The position numbers were made by a program, and so were the translations under genes. A stretch of DNA of 64,000 nucleotides from Euonymus europaeus (taxonomy: Eukaryota > Streptophyta > Magnoliopsida > Celastrales > Celastraceae), in assembly GCA_963580455.1 (NCBI GenBank), contig OY756972.1, positions 21,653,001 to 21,717,000 on the forward strand, in the 5' to 3' direction. Positions 11,166 to 23,841 of the stretch are shown here, in pieces. The notes under the pieces are model-generated. The model was not told the DNA's origin, did no database searches, and worked only from the letters and a program-made list of their open reading frames with translations. Each line of letters begins with the position of its first letter. The stretch's first letter is position 1.

Positions 11166-12650
11166 GAAATCTACAATCAAAGAATTCTACAAGCTCAACA
11201 ACTTCAAGTGGGCCCTGACAAATTTCTCAAATACTTCAGGATGCTCCAACTTTTGCACACATTTCAAACAGAGAACTGTGAGATGCCCAAAGACCGGCTT
11301 GTGGAGGCCCGGTCGTTGGGGCTCCGACGATCAAGTCAGTAACAAATAAATGGGCGGGCAGTGATCATGGTGACGACGGGAGGAAAAGGCTGTGTTTCAG
11401 AGTTAGCTGACTGAGAAGTGGCTAGGGGATTTGGTTTTGTTGGTCGTGTTGTGATTTTCCAGAATGTCGATCCCCTTCTCCAATGGAGGGGAGACTTTAT
11501 TTATAGTTTTTCTTTTTACTATTTTTAGTAAGGATGTTTGAGTATTTTAGCTTTGAAGAGACAGCCTGACACTGAAAGGAAATGTCTAAGTAGGAGGTGA
11601 CAACTACTTTACAACGAGTTAAAAGAAAAGGTGGTTTTGGGCAAAAGGCAATATGAACATTAAATGAAAGACGCGTAACCAAGGTAAGAGCAATGATACC
11701 TGTATTCTGACAGAAGTGTCAGACTGTCGGCCTAGGAAGTTGAACGTTCCTACAGGATATAATGAGGAGGCGAGCTAATAGCTTTGGTGATCTCCTGAGC
11801 TATGAAGCTCATTATCTGTGAGCTTGGAACTTCTGCCAGTTGTCAACATTGGCGACTACCGATGCAACAAGAGGAGGCGATCTGGAGCTTGTTTGAGACC
11901 GCAATTCCCATTATGGGCCTTTCTTGACTTCTGGAGTCCGTTGGGCCAAAGTATCATTTTTAACTGTAAAGTTGGATGTTTGACCAGTCAAACGCTGACT
12001 TGGACATGAGCTTTGTCAGAGAATTGGGCCTAGCCCAATTTTGGTCACTACACATGGTCGGCGTTGATTAGGGACCTGATAACAAACTTGGATTGGAGGA
12101 TGCCATCCCGAAGACCGTTGAAGTAGAAGTTATCGGGCTAGCGGAGAAATTAGAGCTGCCATTTGTTCTGGGCAGAGATTATGGACGAAGGGCAGCAACC
12201 GATACTGTAGTCATTGATCTGAGCAACGGCGTAATTGTGGTGGAAAACTGGAAGTCAATTTTTGAAGGGGTGATGAAGGATAGCTTCGGTTTTTTTTAAA
12301 GGTTAGTTTAGTTCCATTCATTTTGTTGTCGTAATGGTGGAGGAGGAGAAGACATTTTTAATCGAAAGAGGTTTATCGGGTCGAGGGAGAGGGAAGCTAT
12401 GCTTGGCTGCCGCTGCCACACCGATGGGATATTTTAGGAAAATAGACCACTAATGTGGCGCCATAGAGGACGTCAATGTAGCGTCCACTTCCCTTCCATG
12501 TTAGACAAAATACGCATCACTGTGGATCAGGAAGCAATCTTTGAATGAGATCTTTTTTTTATAATCGTTTGCCTGATTTGATTCTGATTGCATTTTACCA
12601 TCCTTGTTCAAATCTAGCTGCTTCAAGTTTTTGTCAAAATCCATGATTGG
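11166..12650. other. Intergenic, nothing recognised
   Basis: Moderately GC-rich patches occur between 11,166 and 12,500, with short ORFs in several frames. None shows a recognisable domain. The part next to 11,165 may include the scrambled N-terminal region of the desulfhydrase pseudogene. Confidence 0.3.
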
Positions 12651-13669
12651 GTTGTGTTCGAAGAATGATTCAATTTTTTTTGTCGTATAAATATCATACG
12701 ATAATAATGAGAAACATTGTAATAAAAAATAAAAAAATGTAACACTCATAATTACAGAAGTATGATTTTATCCCCTGAGGGAAAAAATCATATGTGAATT
12801 GGATTATTTATTAATTATGTGAAGATGATAGGCTCACAAAATCAATATTAAGCAAAATCACACAACACTAGAATACCCAAACAACTCTCAAACAAACAAT
12901 GATAATAAAGATATATTTGATTAAATGAAACTTACAGAGCTGAGCTCAAACAACCTCTGGATCAAAACCTTAGTTAGGGTTTTTCACTAGCCTAAGCTAA
13001 TTGAAGCAAGAATACAACGAATTGTAGAAAATCTAAACAGGAACATTGATGAGGGTTCAAGTCTAACCGAAGTAAGTCAGGAGAAAAAGTACTGAAGTTC
13101 ACCAAAGAAATACAGGAAAAAGCGGCTCAGCCATCAAAACTATTCTTCAAAAGGTCAACATTATTACAAATATGACTATTTATACTACTTCAAGGATGAG
13201 CTAATAATCACAGTCATCAATGATTGACACGTGTATGACTTTAGTTTTTCTTCTGCTCCCCTATTGCCAAAGATTACCCTAACTGTTGGCTTGCCAAAAT
13301 CAATATGTTCACCAAGGTTTTGCTCAATGAAAGTCCTCCACTCAACGAAACCCTGCTCGTCATAACTTTACTCAACGAAATTCGTCACCCTGGTCAATGG
13401 AAGTCCTCTGCTCAACGGGACTTTGCTTAACGGAAGTCCTCTACTCACCCATGATGCTTGCTAAGTCAAGAGCTAAGTCAACCCCGCTATATGTACTTTA
13501 TTCGTCAACCAAGTTGCCTATGTGCTTCTTCTCACTAACTACAAAGTGATACATGCCCTCTTTTCTATCTAGTTGCTCATCGTTTCCCCTCTCTTCAAAA
13601 TCTCCCTTGTCTTCAAGGGTAAATTCAGGAAAAAATTTCAACATTTCCTCATAATCCTTCCAAGTCATC

Positions 13670-14020
13670 TCATCCTAGGGAAGGGCCGCCACTTAACATT
13701 TCCTCTTGTCTGGCGCCTATACTGCAACGTCGCTTTGGCTTGAGTAACACCTTTCCTTCATCATCAAAAGATAGAAGCTCTGTCATGATTAGACTTGGGT
13801 TTCCTACTCTCTTCTTCAGCATTGAAATGTGGAACATTGGGTGTAGCAATAATGATTGTTGTAACTCCAGTCTATGCCCTACTTCTTTGACTCGCCCCAA
13901 CACTTTGAATGACCCATAGTACCTCTCTGAAAACTTCATATTGAATTTCTTATTCATTGAGCTCTGTCTATAAGGTTGAAGCCTTAGGTACACATAGTCC
14001 CCTACTTCCAAGGTTACATC
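13670..14020 (-). pseudogene. Gypsy polyprotein remnant (integrase C-terminal part)
   Basis: The 122-residue ORF contains EVGDYVYLRLQPYRQ and FKVLGRVKEVGHRLEL, followed by HPMFHISMLKK. This is the typical C-terminal segment of Ty3/Gypsy integrases before the chromodomain. Its N-terminal side is cut at 14,020 by the solo LTR at 14,021-16,335. The rest of the integrase continues at 16,336. The fragment carries stops and cannot make a working enzyme. Confidence 0.8.
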
Positions 14021-14391
14021 TGTAATACCTTGACCCAAAAATATGAGAGAAAATAATAATAAAAAATACTAATGTTAGATGATAAATTTAGATTTGCAGG
14101 AGTGAGTTAGTAATTAATAAAATGAAAAATACATATATAATTACTTAAAGATATATATATTATAAATATAATAAAAAAAAATTGGGACCATTTTCGGTGG
14201 TCAAATACTTGACCACCGTAAGTGGCCATTCATTGTATTAAAAAAAATGAAAGAGAATTGGTGGAATGTTGCTGGCGTGGCCAGCAACATACCACACAAA
14301 ATTGAAAAGAAGCAGAGGTTTCTTTACGCTACAAGGAAAGTGAAACCGAGAGGGAAAGTGCCGAGCGAGAAAGAGTAAAGCCGAGAGAAAA

Positions 14392-14454
<63 letters not shown>

Positions 14455-16335
14455 AAGATAAAAGCTTGAAGATTGGTGGTTTGGTGATGCTCAACCACAT
14501 ATAAGAAAGATTGAAGGAGAAATTGGTGATTTTGGTAAGTTTTGTAAAGTTCCTAAAAATCTAGGTTTTTGTTAGATTTGTTAAATTTTCCATATATGGG
14601 TTTAGGTGCTTAAGTAAGATGAATATAAACTTGATTGTGATTATAAATGAAGGTTTTGTTGTTGATTTAGAGTGGAGGTTGGATTTAACGAATTTTCAAG
14701 TTTGGGAACAATTTCTAGAGAGAAGGTAGGTAGTTTGAATTTATTGAATTTTTGGTGTTTAATTGATATTGAGATTTTTATTGATTATGATTATCTATCT
14801 AGGTCCCATAGCAAATTTGGAATAAATTCCAAATTTGTGAAGATTCAAGCTTTGGAGTAAAACTCTAGAGAGCGAAGGTGAGTGTTTCTTGGAATTATGG
14901 TTTAATTTATAGTTGTATGTTTTTATGGTGTTAAATGATGAGTAAATGAATTTGATTTACTCAAATGGATAGGATTTTGGAAGAGGGCTTAAAAACCCTA
15001 GAAATTGGTATTGTGCTTAGCTTGGATTCGAGGTAGGGGATTCTAACCTAATCTTTCGATTCTTTCATATAATCTAAAAATGCGTTTTTAATCTTCATTA
15101 TTATTCATGTTTGTGTTTTTCCCTATTTGCTCCCTAGGGAAAAACGAACCTAGGGTTATTCTCGAATTTTCCTAAAATATTAGTTTGCATTCCCGGTTGA
15201 TTGCTTGGTCTTATATCAAGCATGTATGGTTCTTATTCATGCATCATGGCTAGTTAAATATATAACTAGGATTTGTTTATTGCTATATTAAATTCATGGC
15301 ATGACATTGTTGCATTAGAGCCACATGAAAGTGCGAGTATGGATTCGTGACTTCCGTAGGTTGTGTGAACGTCATATGGGAGGAGGGTTGTGGAACCTCG
15401 GCTCGGTTGCAATCGAATGACTCCCATATGAGGCAACATACTGAGATTTCGAGGAATCGGTTCAGGGAACCCGAGTCAATACGGACAAGACTAGTGTCTT
15501 GTAATTGGTCATGTTTTCCTTATTGAGTCGTATGGTGACAGTGTTCACCGATATCGATGTGTGGGATGGATGCCGAGGCGTCGTCCCATTGGGACTCACG
15601 GTAGGAAACGAGACCACGGTTTGATGGGTATTTGTTATGGTGATTCATAGTCTTGGCATGTTGCTGCATTGACTTACTTTTTTTTTAATTCAGCTATTAT
15701 ATTTTGTTATCCTCTTTGCCCCTACTGAGCCATTGCTCACCCTTTACTTTCTTTTCTTTCCACACAGGCAAGACTGGTACAGATACCGGGACTGCGGATC
15801 CGTAGGAGGTGAGATGACATGGTGCCACCTGGAGACACTAGGATGGGTTAGAATAAAGAATTAACTTTCTTTATTATGTTTGATATTTTATGTACGAATT
15901 GATGATTGTGTATGTTGGCTATGTTTGTGAACACCTTGACGGTGTGTGGATGGTACGGATAAGAGGGTGCCTTGTGATAAGACTCTTGTACCTGGGTGTG
16001 AACCTTATGGTTATATTGCATGTTGATTCATGTATGATGATTATGATTTATTATGTACTGCGGATGCATGCTGTAGATGGCCTGAGGCCCTGCCTAAGAT
16101 TGTGATTGCTTGTGATGTGATGGCCGAAGGCCTTATATATATTGTTGAGTATGTGCTGCGTATTTCAGGTGGGCATTCTCCGATATACGGAGAGATGCTG
16201 CCAAAATTTCGGTAAAAATTTATGGATTCAGTTAGAGAAATTAAGATTAAATCTTTTGTGATAATGTGGAGGTTTAATATCTTATAGATATTGAATTAGG
16301 TTTAAACAGTAGCGCCCCCGGGTCGGGGCATTACA
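14021..16335 (+). mobile_element. Solo LTR of a Gypsy-type retrotransposon, nested
   Basis: The segment starts TGTAATACCTTGACCC and ends GGGTCGGGGCATTACA, so it has TG...CA ends with a 16-bp imperfect inverted repeat. The flanks are ACATC (14,016-14,020) and ACATT (16,336-16,340), which agree at four of five bases. The two sides rejoin a single Gypsy integrase reading, so the boundary is supported from both directions. At 2,315 bp with no ORF of note it fits a long solo LTR. The CTACTGAGCCATTGCTCACC tract near 15,722 resembles LTRs of Tekay-type chromoviruses. A (GA)n microsatellite of about 55 bp lies near 14,394-14,451. Confidence 0.7.
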
Positions 16336-17000
16336 ACATTCCATTTCCCCTGATCATGGTACTTCTTCATCTTTAATTGGTCTCATTCCAACTCCAGCGA
16401 GTACTTCATCTCGTGCCAACAACTCCTGCTAGACCTCAACATTTTTAGTTGTTCCCTTCTCATAGTTGGTCAACACTGGTAGGATCGACCATACGTCAAT
16501 TTGAATGGGCCCATCTTGAGGTCGCTATGATATGTACTATTGTACTAGTACTTTGGCCAAGGGACAAAATTCTTCCACCTTACCTATTCTTCCAAGCAGT
16601 AACACATGAGATATTGTTCTAGAATTCGGCTTACCACTTAAGTCTGCCCGTCAGTTTGCCGATGGTAGAAGGAACTTGTATTCAACTTAGTCCCCTGTAA
16701 TGCAAGCAATTATTTCCAAAAAGAACTCATGAAGAATTTACCTCTGTGGGTCACCATGCTCCTTGGAAAACCATGGATCTTGACCATATTCTACACAAAT
16801 AGCTTCACGACGCCACTCACCGTAAAAGGATGTCGTAGTGGAATAAAATGTGCACCTTTACTCAACATATCCACCACTACTAAAATTGCACCATATCCCT
16901 TGTTCGCGGGTAGTCCTTCTATAAAGTCGATAGTTCATGACACTAACGGTATGTCATGAGGATGTTCATACCCTTTAAAGGACTTTATTGCATTTTCTTT
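16336..17000 (-). pseudogene. Gypsy integrase core remnant
   Basis: Read on the minus strand, the segment shows GLPANKGYGAILVVVDMLSK, then AHFIPLRHPFT and a later FYHRQTDGQT motif. These mark the D and E regions of a Ty3/Gypsy integrase. Several stops interrupt it (for example after VVKLFV and after SSFWK). It is the upstream half of the remnant at 13,670-14,020. Confidence 0.7.
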
Positions 17001-18277
17001 CTAAAATACACTGTTAGATCCACCTTTCATCCAATTAGAAATGGATTTTTCCCTTAAACGTCTTGTATAACTAAAATTGAATTAGCACATATTTGACTTC
17101 TACTTTTCACGAGCTAAAATTGATTATCCCATCAAATATATTGATGTCGATTTTAACGTCCGACATATTTGCTCCAAGGAACCTAAGCTGCGAAACTAAT
17201 TGTTGAAAAAATTATCAAAATTTTGTTGTAGAAATATCACACGATAATAGAGAAAATTGAAATAAAAAAGTGCACCAATCACCTCATATCTGGAAACTCC
17301 AAATCCAGAGAAAAATCACAGGTGTTGTCAAAAGATTACCAAGAGAAAATTTCAATATGTAGAAAATTTATATAACCACACACAATCATAATCTTCTCTC
17401 GGCAAGAATAAAACCTTGTATTCTCTCTCAATGATAATCGCACACATCCCTATAAGTCTCTTTATTTTTACACTCCTAAAATACTCATGAACCATCAGTA
17501 TTTATAGAAGACTTAATTTTTGAAGTTATATTCTATTTAGGAGTCCCTCCAAAACATGTTTTCAATCACAAATATATAATATTAATTATAATTACGTTTC
17601 TAATTAGAGACTAACCTAAAATTATGATATTCACTTGGACTTTGACTTGGAGTTGGTAGTCCAAAAAGAAAGGGGCATGGGCCATGGGCTTGGTGTTAAA
17701 TGGAGAATGATTCAGATGAACAAACGAATTCGTTTTGGAGGTCCATCAATTATGACCCCTCCAACCATCGCCCTTGCTTTTATTTAAGTTATTTTAGACA
17801 GCAAAAAGGGTTGAGCCCAAATTCAAAAGAGAACAAGACCATACATGACTGGACGGGCCCAACAATACTGGACAGATTTAGAGCCTTTAATTTTCATTTT
17901 TTTGGTTTCTTCGTTAGTTGGAGGCTTCTAAATAAGTGGGAATTATTTAAACAAATTAATAGAAAGAAAAAGGAGGAGAAGGAGAAGTTGAAAGATGCGT
18001 GCACGAATCTTCCACTACCGCTATTGTCTAGGCAGAGGCCCACAGAAAGAGGCAGTAATGGACTCAGAGTCGCAGCCCATTAACATCGCATGGACGCAAA
18101 CGTGGTACCCCAGCATCGCACTGTCCATTGAATGAAAACAACATTTTTGTTTTGTTTTGTTTTCTGATAGCTAAAACTTTCCAAGCATCGCACTTGTAAT
18201 CCGGTACACATTATATATAAAATAAAATAAAAAAAGACAAAAAATATATAAAATAGTATAAAATAGTTTTTGTTTCC
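17001..18277. repeat. Old retrotransposon flank and intergenic DNA
   Basis: Around 17,205-17,270 the sequence TAGAAATATCACACGATAAT resembles TATAAATATCATACGATAAT near 12,685. These two related segments bracket the Gypsy remains (see findings). No gene is seen between 17,330 and 18,277. The 127-residue ORF at 17,700-18,083 has no domain and is not supported. Confidence 0.35.
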
Positions 18278-18843
18278 TGTATACCCAAAAATCTACAATC
18301 AAAGAGGTATCGATCTAGGCCCTCGACAATCCGACCGGTTGCACAATGTCGTACGGTAGAAAGTTTGTAGTGAGAGAAGCAGAGACTTTTAGAGAGAGAA
18401 ATGAAATAAGAGAAAATGACCAGAGAGTTTAGAGGCTTGGACTACTCATATTTATAGGATTTCGGGTCACGTGTGTGGCACGTGACTCATGTGAGCTGTC
18501 AAGCTTTTAGCTATTATTGGGCCGTTTTGGGCCTCTACCGTATGCATTGGATGAGATTACACTCATGGTCTAACATATGGGCTTCATGCGCCTTGGTGGG
18601 CTTACCTGTTTATCAAGCAGATGGATCTTTTAATGAGCCTTGGTGGGCTTAATGAGCCTTGATGGGCTCACAAGCCTTTGATGTCGTACGGACACTCATG
18701 CATGACATGGGCTCAGAAGCCTTGGATGTCGTACGGGCACTCATGCCTGACATGGGCTCACAAGCCTTGAATGTAGTACGGGCACTCATGCCTGACATAG
18801 GCTCATAAGCTTTTGTATTATAAGACGATTTTTTGCCTATACA
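18278..18843. mobile_element. Solo LTR (566 bp) with perfect target duplication
   Basis: The element begins TGTATACCCAAAAATC and ends GATTTTTTGCCTATACA, giving TG...CA termini and an imperfect inverted repeat. TTTCC occurs directly on both sides (18,273-18,277 and 18,844-18,848), a 5-bp target duplication. No coding sequence lies inside. Length and ends fit a solo LTR left after recombination. The family was not identified. Confidence 0.75.
18655..18805. repeat. 45-bp tandem repeat inside the solo LTR
   Basis: TGACATGGGCTCA-type cores start at about 18,703, 18,748 and 18,792, with a less conserved copy at about 18,659. The period is 44-45 bp. Each unit contains GATGTCGTACGGGCACTCAT or a close variant. 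Confidence 0.8.
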
Positions 18844-18848
18844 TTTCC

Positions 18849-20088
18849 CCAAAAAAGAAAAAAAAGAGAGGAAAGAATGGTATCGAAATTAGAAACTAGT
18901 CCACCGACAGATTTGTGTACGTACATGTGTGTGGAAATGGCAGCCGCAGTTATAAAAATAGGCTTACTTAATTCAATCATGACACTGATGGGCAGAATCA
19001 TATATTGTTAACATGTCTAATCCATTTGAACATACAACTAAGGATACATGTTGTTTTGTGAGACATCATCATATTTGGTTGTATATCTTATTATTATTAT
19101 TATGTATCTATGTGAATGTGAAAGTGTATATTTATATAATATAATCCAACTTTGCAGTCCTTAATTAATAATTATGTCTCTCTAGCTCCCGAAAAATAAT
19201 AATTATTATTAATTCACTACTCATTTCAAACAAAATCAGCAATCGAATATATATAGAGCATAATTTTTTTTTTTCAAGAGAGAGAGTTCAGGATTCGAAT
19301 TCAGAATTTGAGATTATATATGATACAATCCATCAATTGAATTATTTATTATTGATATATAAAGCCATAATTGACAGAGCATCCTACAAAATCAAACTCG
19401 CGACAGATGGATCCGGGGAAAAATAAACTCAAATGAGAGAAGTCAAAAAAGTAGTTTTAATTAGTCATCTCGCATTACCAAAACTTACTCAGATTTCATA
19501 TGCCAAGCATAATATTAGGAAAACATTAAAAAAACAAAACATTAGATCTGGAAATAAGGGTGGGTTACATACAGACCACAAAAGCAAATTCATGTCAATA
19601 ATCGGGGACAGCTGGAAGCCTCTTTGCCATAAGCGTTGGCCCACGGCGGATCACCGTCAATTTAACTACTGAACGAATTCAAACCACCCATCCTGTCCAT
19701 CTTTCCTCCTCGGACGGTGTCGATATGTCTGTGAGATGGATTCCAGATACGCGCCGTCACATTATTTTCTTAAGCCTAAAAAATCTCTGTTTAGATTCCA
19801 AACTTGTTTCATGTCATAAAAACCTTTAAAATCCCGGCAAAAACTCTTCTTTGTCCACACCACTGCTACTGTCTCCCTCCCTCCCTCCCCAGCATACCAG
19901 ATTCTCAATGCTATCCGTTCCTCGCTTATTCTGGGCAATATTTGTTTTCTACCCTTGAAATGTCTTTTACTTGTTTGAGTTTGGAGGCCTTTTTTATCGC
20001 TTAATTACACATTTCACCGTCTTTGGGAAAGTTCTTATTTTTCGATTTGTTTCATTTTGGCATTTCGGTGTCAGAGAATTTGCGAGCC
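18849..20088. other. Upstream region of the pectin acetylesterase gene
   Basis: No gene is recognised between 18,849 and about 19,700. From about 19,780 the DNA becomes pyrimidine-rich and probably holds the 5' leader of the downstream gene. No TATA box could be assigned with confidence. Confidence 0.35.
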
Positions 20089-23000
20089 ATGATGAGGCAT
20101 TTGTGGGTTCTGGCAACATTAGGACTTGTTCTTGTGAAGTGGGTAGATGGGTTTGCGGGGATTAATGAGACAGAGCTGTCTTACATTGAGGCTTACAGCT
20201 ACCAAGGATTCAAAGCTGTTAGGAATCCGTTGATGGTAGGTCTTACCCTCATTCAAAGTGCTGGAGCTAAAGGAGCAGGTACATTCTCGTTTTTTTTTTA
20301 TTTCTTCTATTTGGTGGATTTCATGTATCAATATCCTTTGCATGCGTGCAGCTTGGAATGAAATTGCTAATTGTGATTGTTAACTTAATCTAGCTGTGAT
20401 TTTCCCCCAGTTATTAAATCTCTGCATTGTGATTTAGATTCTACGTCGCCTAGAAGTCTAGAATAGAAAAGGCCAGCGATTCTGATGCTTCAACTTTTTT
20501 TTTTTGGACTTATATATCCTTTTACCTGACAATGAAATGAATAACTTTCACTTGTTTTATTTGATAATCCTTACAGTCCAATCGTTTTGTTCAAGCTTGA
20601 GGAATCTGTTGGAATGAGACTTGTAGTTGTAATCTTACGGGGGTTGTTACGAATGCTGGCTTCTCTATTGGTCCAAATTTAGCTGACACTGTAGACTTGT
20701 GTGGATCAATCTCACGTTTTAATTATCCTAATGGATATTTTCAATATTCTCAAAATTAAAATAGTACCAATCTTTTGGGGATGTGTCCCATATCTTGGCC
20801 TAATCAGTCTCTGTACTTTCAATGTTACAGTTTGCCTGGATGGAACATTGCCTGGATACCATTTGCATCATGGATATGGTTCAGGAGCAAATAGTTGGCT
20901 CATTCAGTTGGAGGTATTTAATTAGGTTCCGCATAATGGACTTTTTATGTCTTTTTAGGTATAAGTCAATGTATCTCTTGGTGGGGGTATTGTAATGCTT
21001 TGCATTGGTATTATGCTTTATCTGAGAAGTAGTCTCGGCTTCAAGTTTGAGATCTAAGTGGGATGATAATGAAAGAACATATAAAGTGGCCTATAATTAT
21101 ATTTTCAAACTATTTTCGTAGGGAGGAGGATGGTGTAATAACATCAGAACTTGCATTTACCGTAAAAAGACCCGGCGCGGATCATCGACATACATGGAAA
21201 AGCAGATTCCATTCACAGGAATACTGAGCGAGAAAGCACAAGAAAATCCTGGTCACCTCTCAAACTGAATATGAAATCTTGTGGAAGCAGAACTCTACTA
21301 TTAGTTGTGACATTTTTAGGGTATGGTTGACATGGGTTTTGCAGATTTTTTCAACTGGAATAGATTAAAGCTTCGTTATTGTGATGGTGCCTCTTTCACT
21401 GGGGATGGTGAAGATAGGGTAGGGATTAATGTCGTTCTTCATCAACCCTGAATTCCATGTGTTTTGTTCATACCAATAATCTAAATGGATGGCTCTGGTT
21501 TTAGGCTGCACAACTTCAATTTAGAGGACAACGCATATGGCTAGCTGCAATGGAAGATTTAATGGCAAAAGGGATGCGCTTTGCCAAGCAGGTTTACCTT
21601 TGTTGCACATACAATCTATTTTCTTATCATATTCATCTTGATCTATCCCGCTAAAACAATGTCTGTTTACATCAGGCCCTTCTTTCTGGGTGCTCCGCTG
21701 GGGGTCTAGCATCAATTCTACATTGCGATGAGTTCAGGGGCTTGTTCCCAAGAACAACTAAAGTAAAGTGCCTGAGTGATGCTGGTTTATTCCTTGATGC
21801 GTAAGCACTCATGCTCTTTGATAGTTCTATGGTTTACTTTGCTCACTAGTATATATACTTGTTCCAGTCTTAGCACTTAATATATGTTGCTTTTCCTGTT
21901 CAAAATTATAGGATCGATGTCTCTGGTGGCCGCACCCTTAGGAATTTTTACAGTGGTGTGGTTCACTTGCAGGTAATTATTGAGTTCATAATCCCTTTAC
22001 TTTTTTGTCTAAACGTCAATAAAAAAACATGCTTATGTAAATTGGTATATTTTTCAGACAGTTCATAACAACCTGCCACGTTTATGTACTAATCACCTTG
22101 ATCCTACTTCGGTAATCCTTATATTCAGTCTGATTTGAATTCATAAAAATCAATTGTTCTTAAACTAGCTGCTTCATCTTTCCCTCTACTTATTTGTGTA
22201 CTTTTTTTTGGGCCCAGTGCTTCTTTCCTCAGAACTTAATTGGCAATGTCAAAACCCCATTGTTTATTCTCAATGCAGCCTATGATTCATGGCAGGTAAC
22301 TTTGCATTCTGATAGACTATTTATAACATAAAATTGTGCTAAGTTATGACCTTGGTGATGACTATGCCCTTGTTTGGAAACTTGAGGTAGATAGACTGAG
22401 TTACTTTTGCCGCTTGAATCAGATACAATCCAGTATAGCTCCCCCATCAGCAGATCCACATGGATTTTGGCGAGATTGCAGATTGAATCATGCTAAATGT
22501 ACTTCATCACAAATTCGATACTTGCAAGGTAATTTATAAATCAGAAATCGATTAATATTTCATTTCAGATATAACAAACAAAAACACTAAATTTAGTATG
22601 ATCATGATGAAAAGCCTTTATTGTGTAACAGGGTTCAGGAATCAAATGTTGAATGCAATAAAAGGCTTCTCGATGTCTAGGCAGAATGGATTATTTATAA
22701 ATTCGTGTTTCGCTCATTGTCAAACAGAGAGGCAGGATACGTGGTTTGCTGATGATTCTCCTGTCATTGGTAACAAGGTATACCTGATCAAATTAGCCTA
22801 TTTAAGACTCAACTTCATTTAAGGAGAGCCTTTCATATTTCTGTCAAGTCTCAATCACAAATCTTTGCACGTGTATGCAGTACATGCTTGCACTTTGTCT
22901 TTGTACTTTCTGTCACTTCTTAGTAGAAAAAAAACAAAATACAAAGCTTAGAGACAAAATACTGAAATAAAAGTTTCCTGCATATTTTCATGACCATCAA

Positions 23001-23841
23001 GAAGTTTTTGTTCCAAACAATTGGAGGTTGGCTACATGAGACGTATCAGTTTGAATATACTATGCAGGTTTTTTTCCTTCCATTAGTTCCTGTCTACTCT
23101 CCACTAATAGAACCCATGACTTTTGTTATTACTTACAGCTATCACTTTTTTTTCCTCTCACTTTTCTTATTTTAACTATTTTCTATTTAAAATTTCTCTT
23201 TTTTCCCCCTCTCACCAATGCATTGCTATCTCTACGTTATATATCTGTATACTGACTTAAACGGTTTTCTCGTATCTAATCTTTGATTGGCGCTATATTT
23301 ACCATAGATCTAATTATTGCGGTTCTTTCCTTAAGCAATATCCTCATTTCTTAAATTCATTATTTGGGCATGTTTCTCTTAATATTCCAAAATTCAGTCC
23401 TGTACAGCATTGCAGTGCCTGGGGCTGATCTATACAAAACTAAATTATCAAAATGGTTTCCAACAAGTTTTTCAGCTCTTGAAATTGTTTTAAACAATGC
23501 ATTTGTTTGACATTGTCTGTACTTCAAAAATACTTGCTGGACATATGTGTATAGATATTTTCAATGGAACCATTTTACTGGGAGCTGTCCATTTCTGTAT
23601 AGCTTTCATAACAAGTTATTCCTGGTAATGGTTAAACATCCAAGCTGCATGGCCTTTATCTTTGAACTGTTGCCACTAATTCTCTGTTTTACTCTTGGAA
23701 AAGTTTTTGAAATATGTGAATCTCAATGTGCAGGCAGTTGCAATAGCTGTTGGAGACTGGTATTTTGACCGAGCCGGTGTTAAGGCAGTTGATTGTCCTT
23801 ACCCATGCGACAAAAGTTGTCACAATCTGGTTTTCAAATGA
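20089..23841 (+). CDS. PAE: Pectin acetylesterase (Notum/PAE family, CE13)
   Basis: Twelve exons join in frame to 413 aa: 20089-20278, 20831-20913, 21122-21251, 21345-21418, 21505-21591, 21676-21800, 21912-21972, 22058-22111, 22218-22295, 22423-22528, 22632-22777, 23734-23841. All introns are GT-AG. A hydrophobic N-terminal signal peptide precedes a secreted esterase domain. Family marks are [15 protein letters not shown] (here [11 protein letters not shown]), GGGWCNN, the nucleophile S195 in GCSAGG, D291 in AAYDSWQ and H358 in CFAHCQ. The tail ends [11 protein letters not shown]. Family members remove acetyl groups from homogalacturonan in the cell wall, changing gel properties and access by pectinases. 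The first ATG of an adjacent pair (20,089 and 20,092) was taken; an upstream in-frame Met (20,023) would spoil the signal peptide. The catalytic triad is complete, so the gene looks functional. Confidence 0.93.

Noticed and set aside
12093..12299. 68-codon ORF resembling a retrotransposon protease-like text
   Set aside because: Too short, and no clear DTG/DSG motif or neighbouring pol sequence in the same frame.
17700..18083. 127-codon ORF
   Set aside because: Composition like random translation, no domain, and surrounded by retrotransposon debris.
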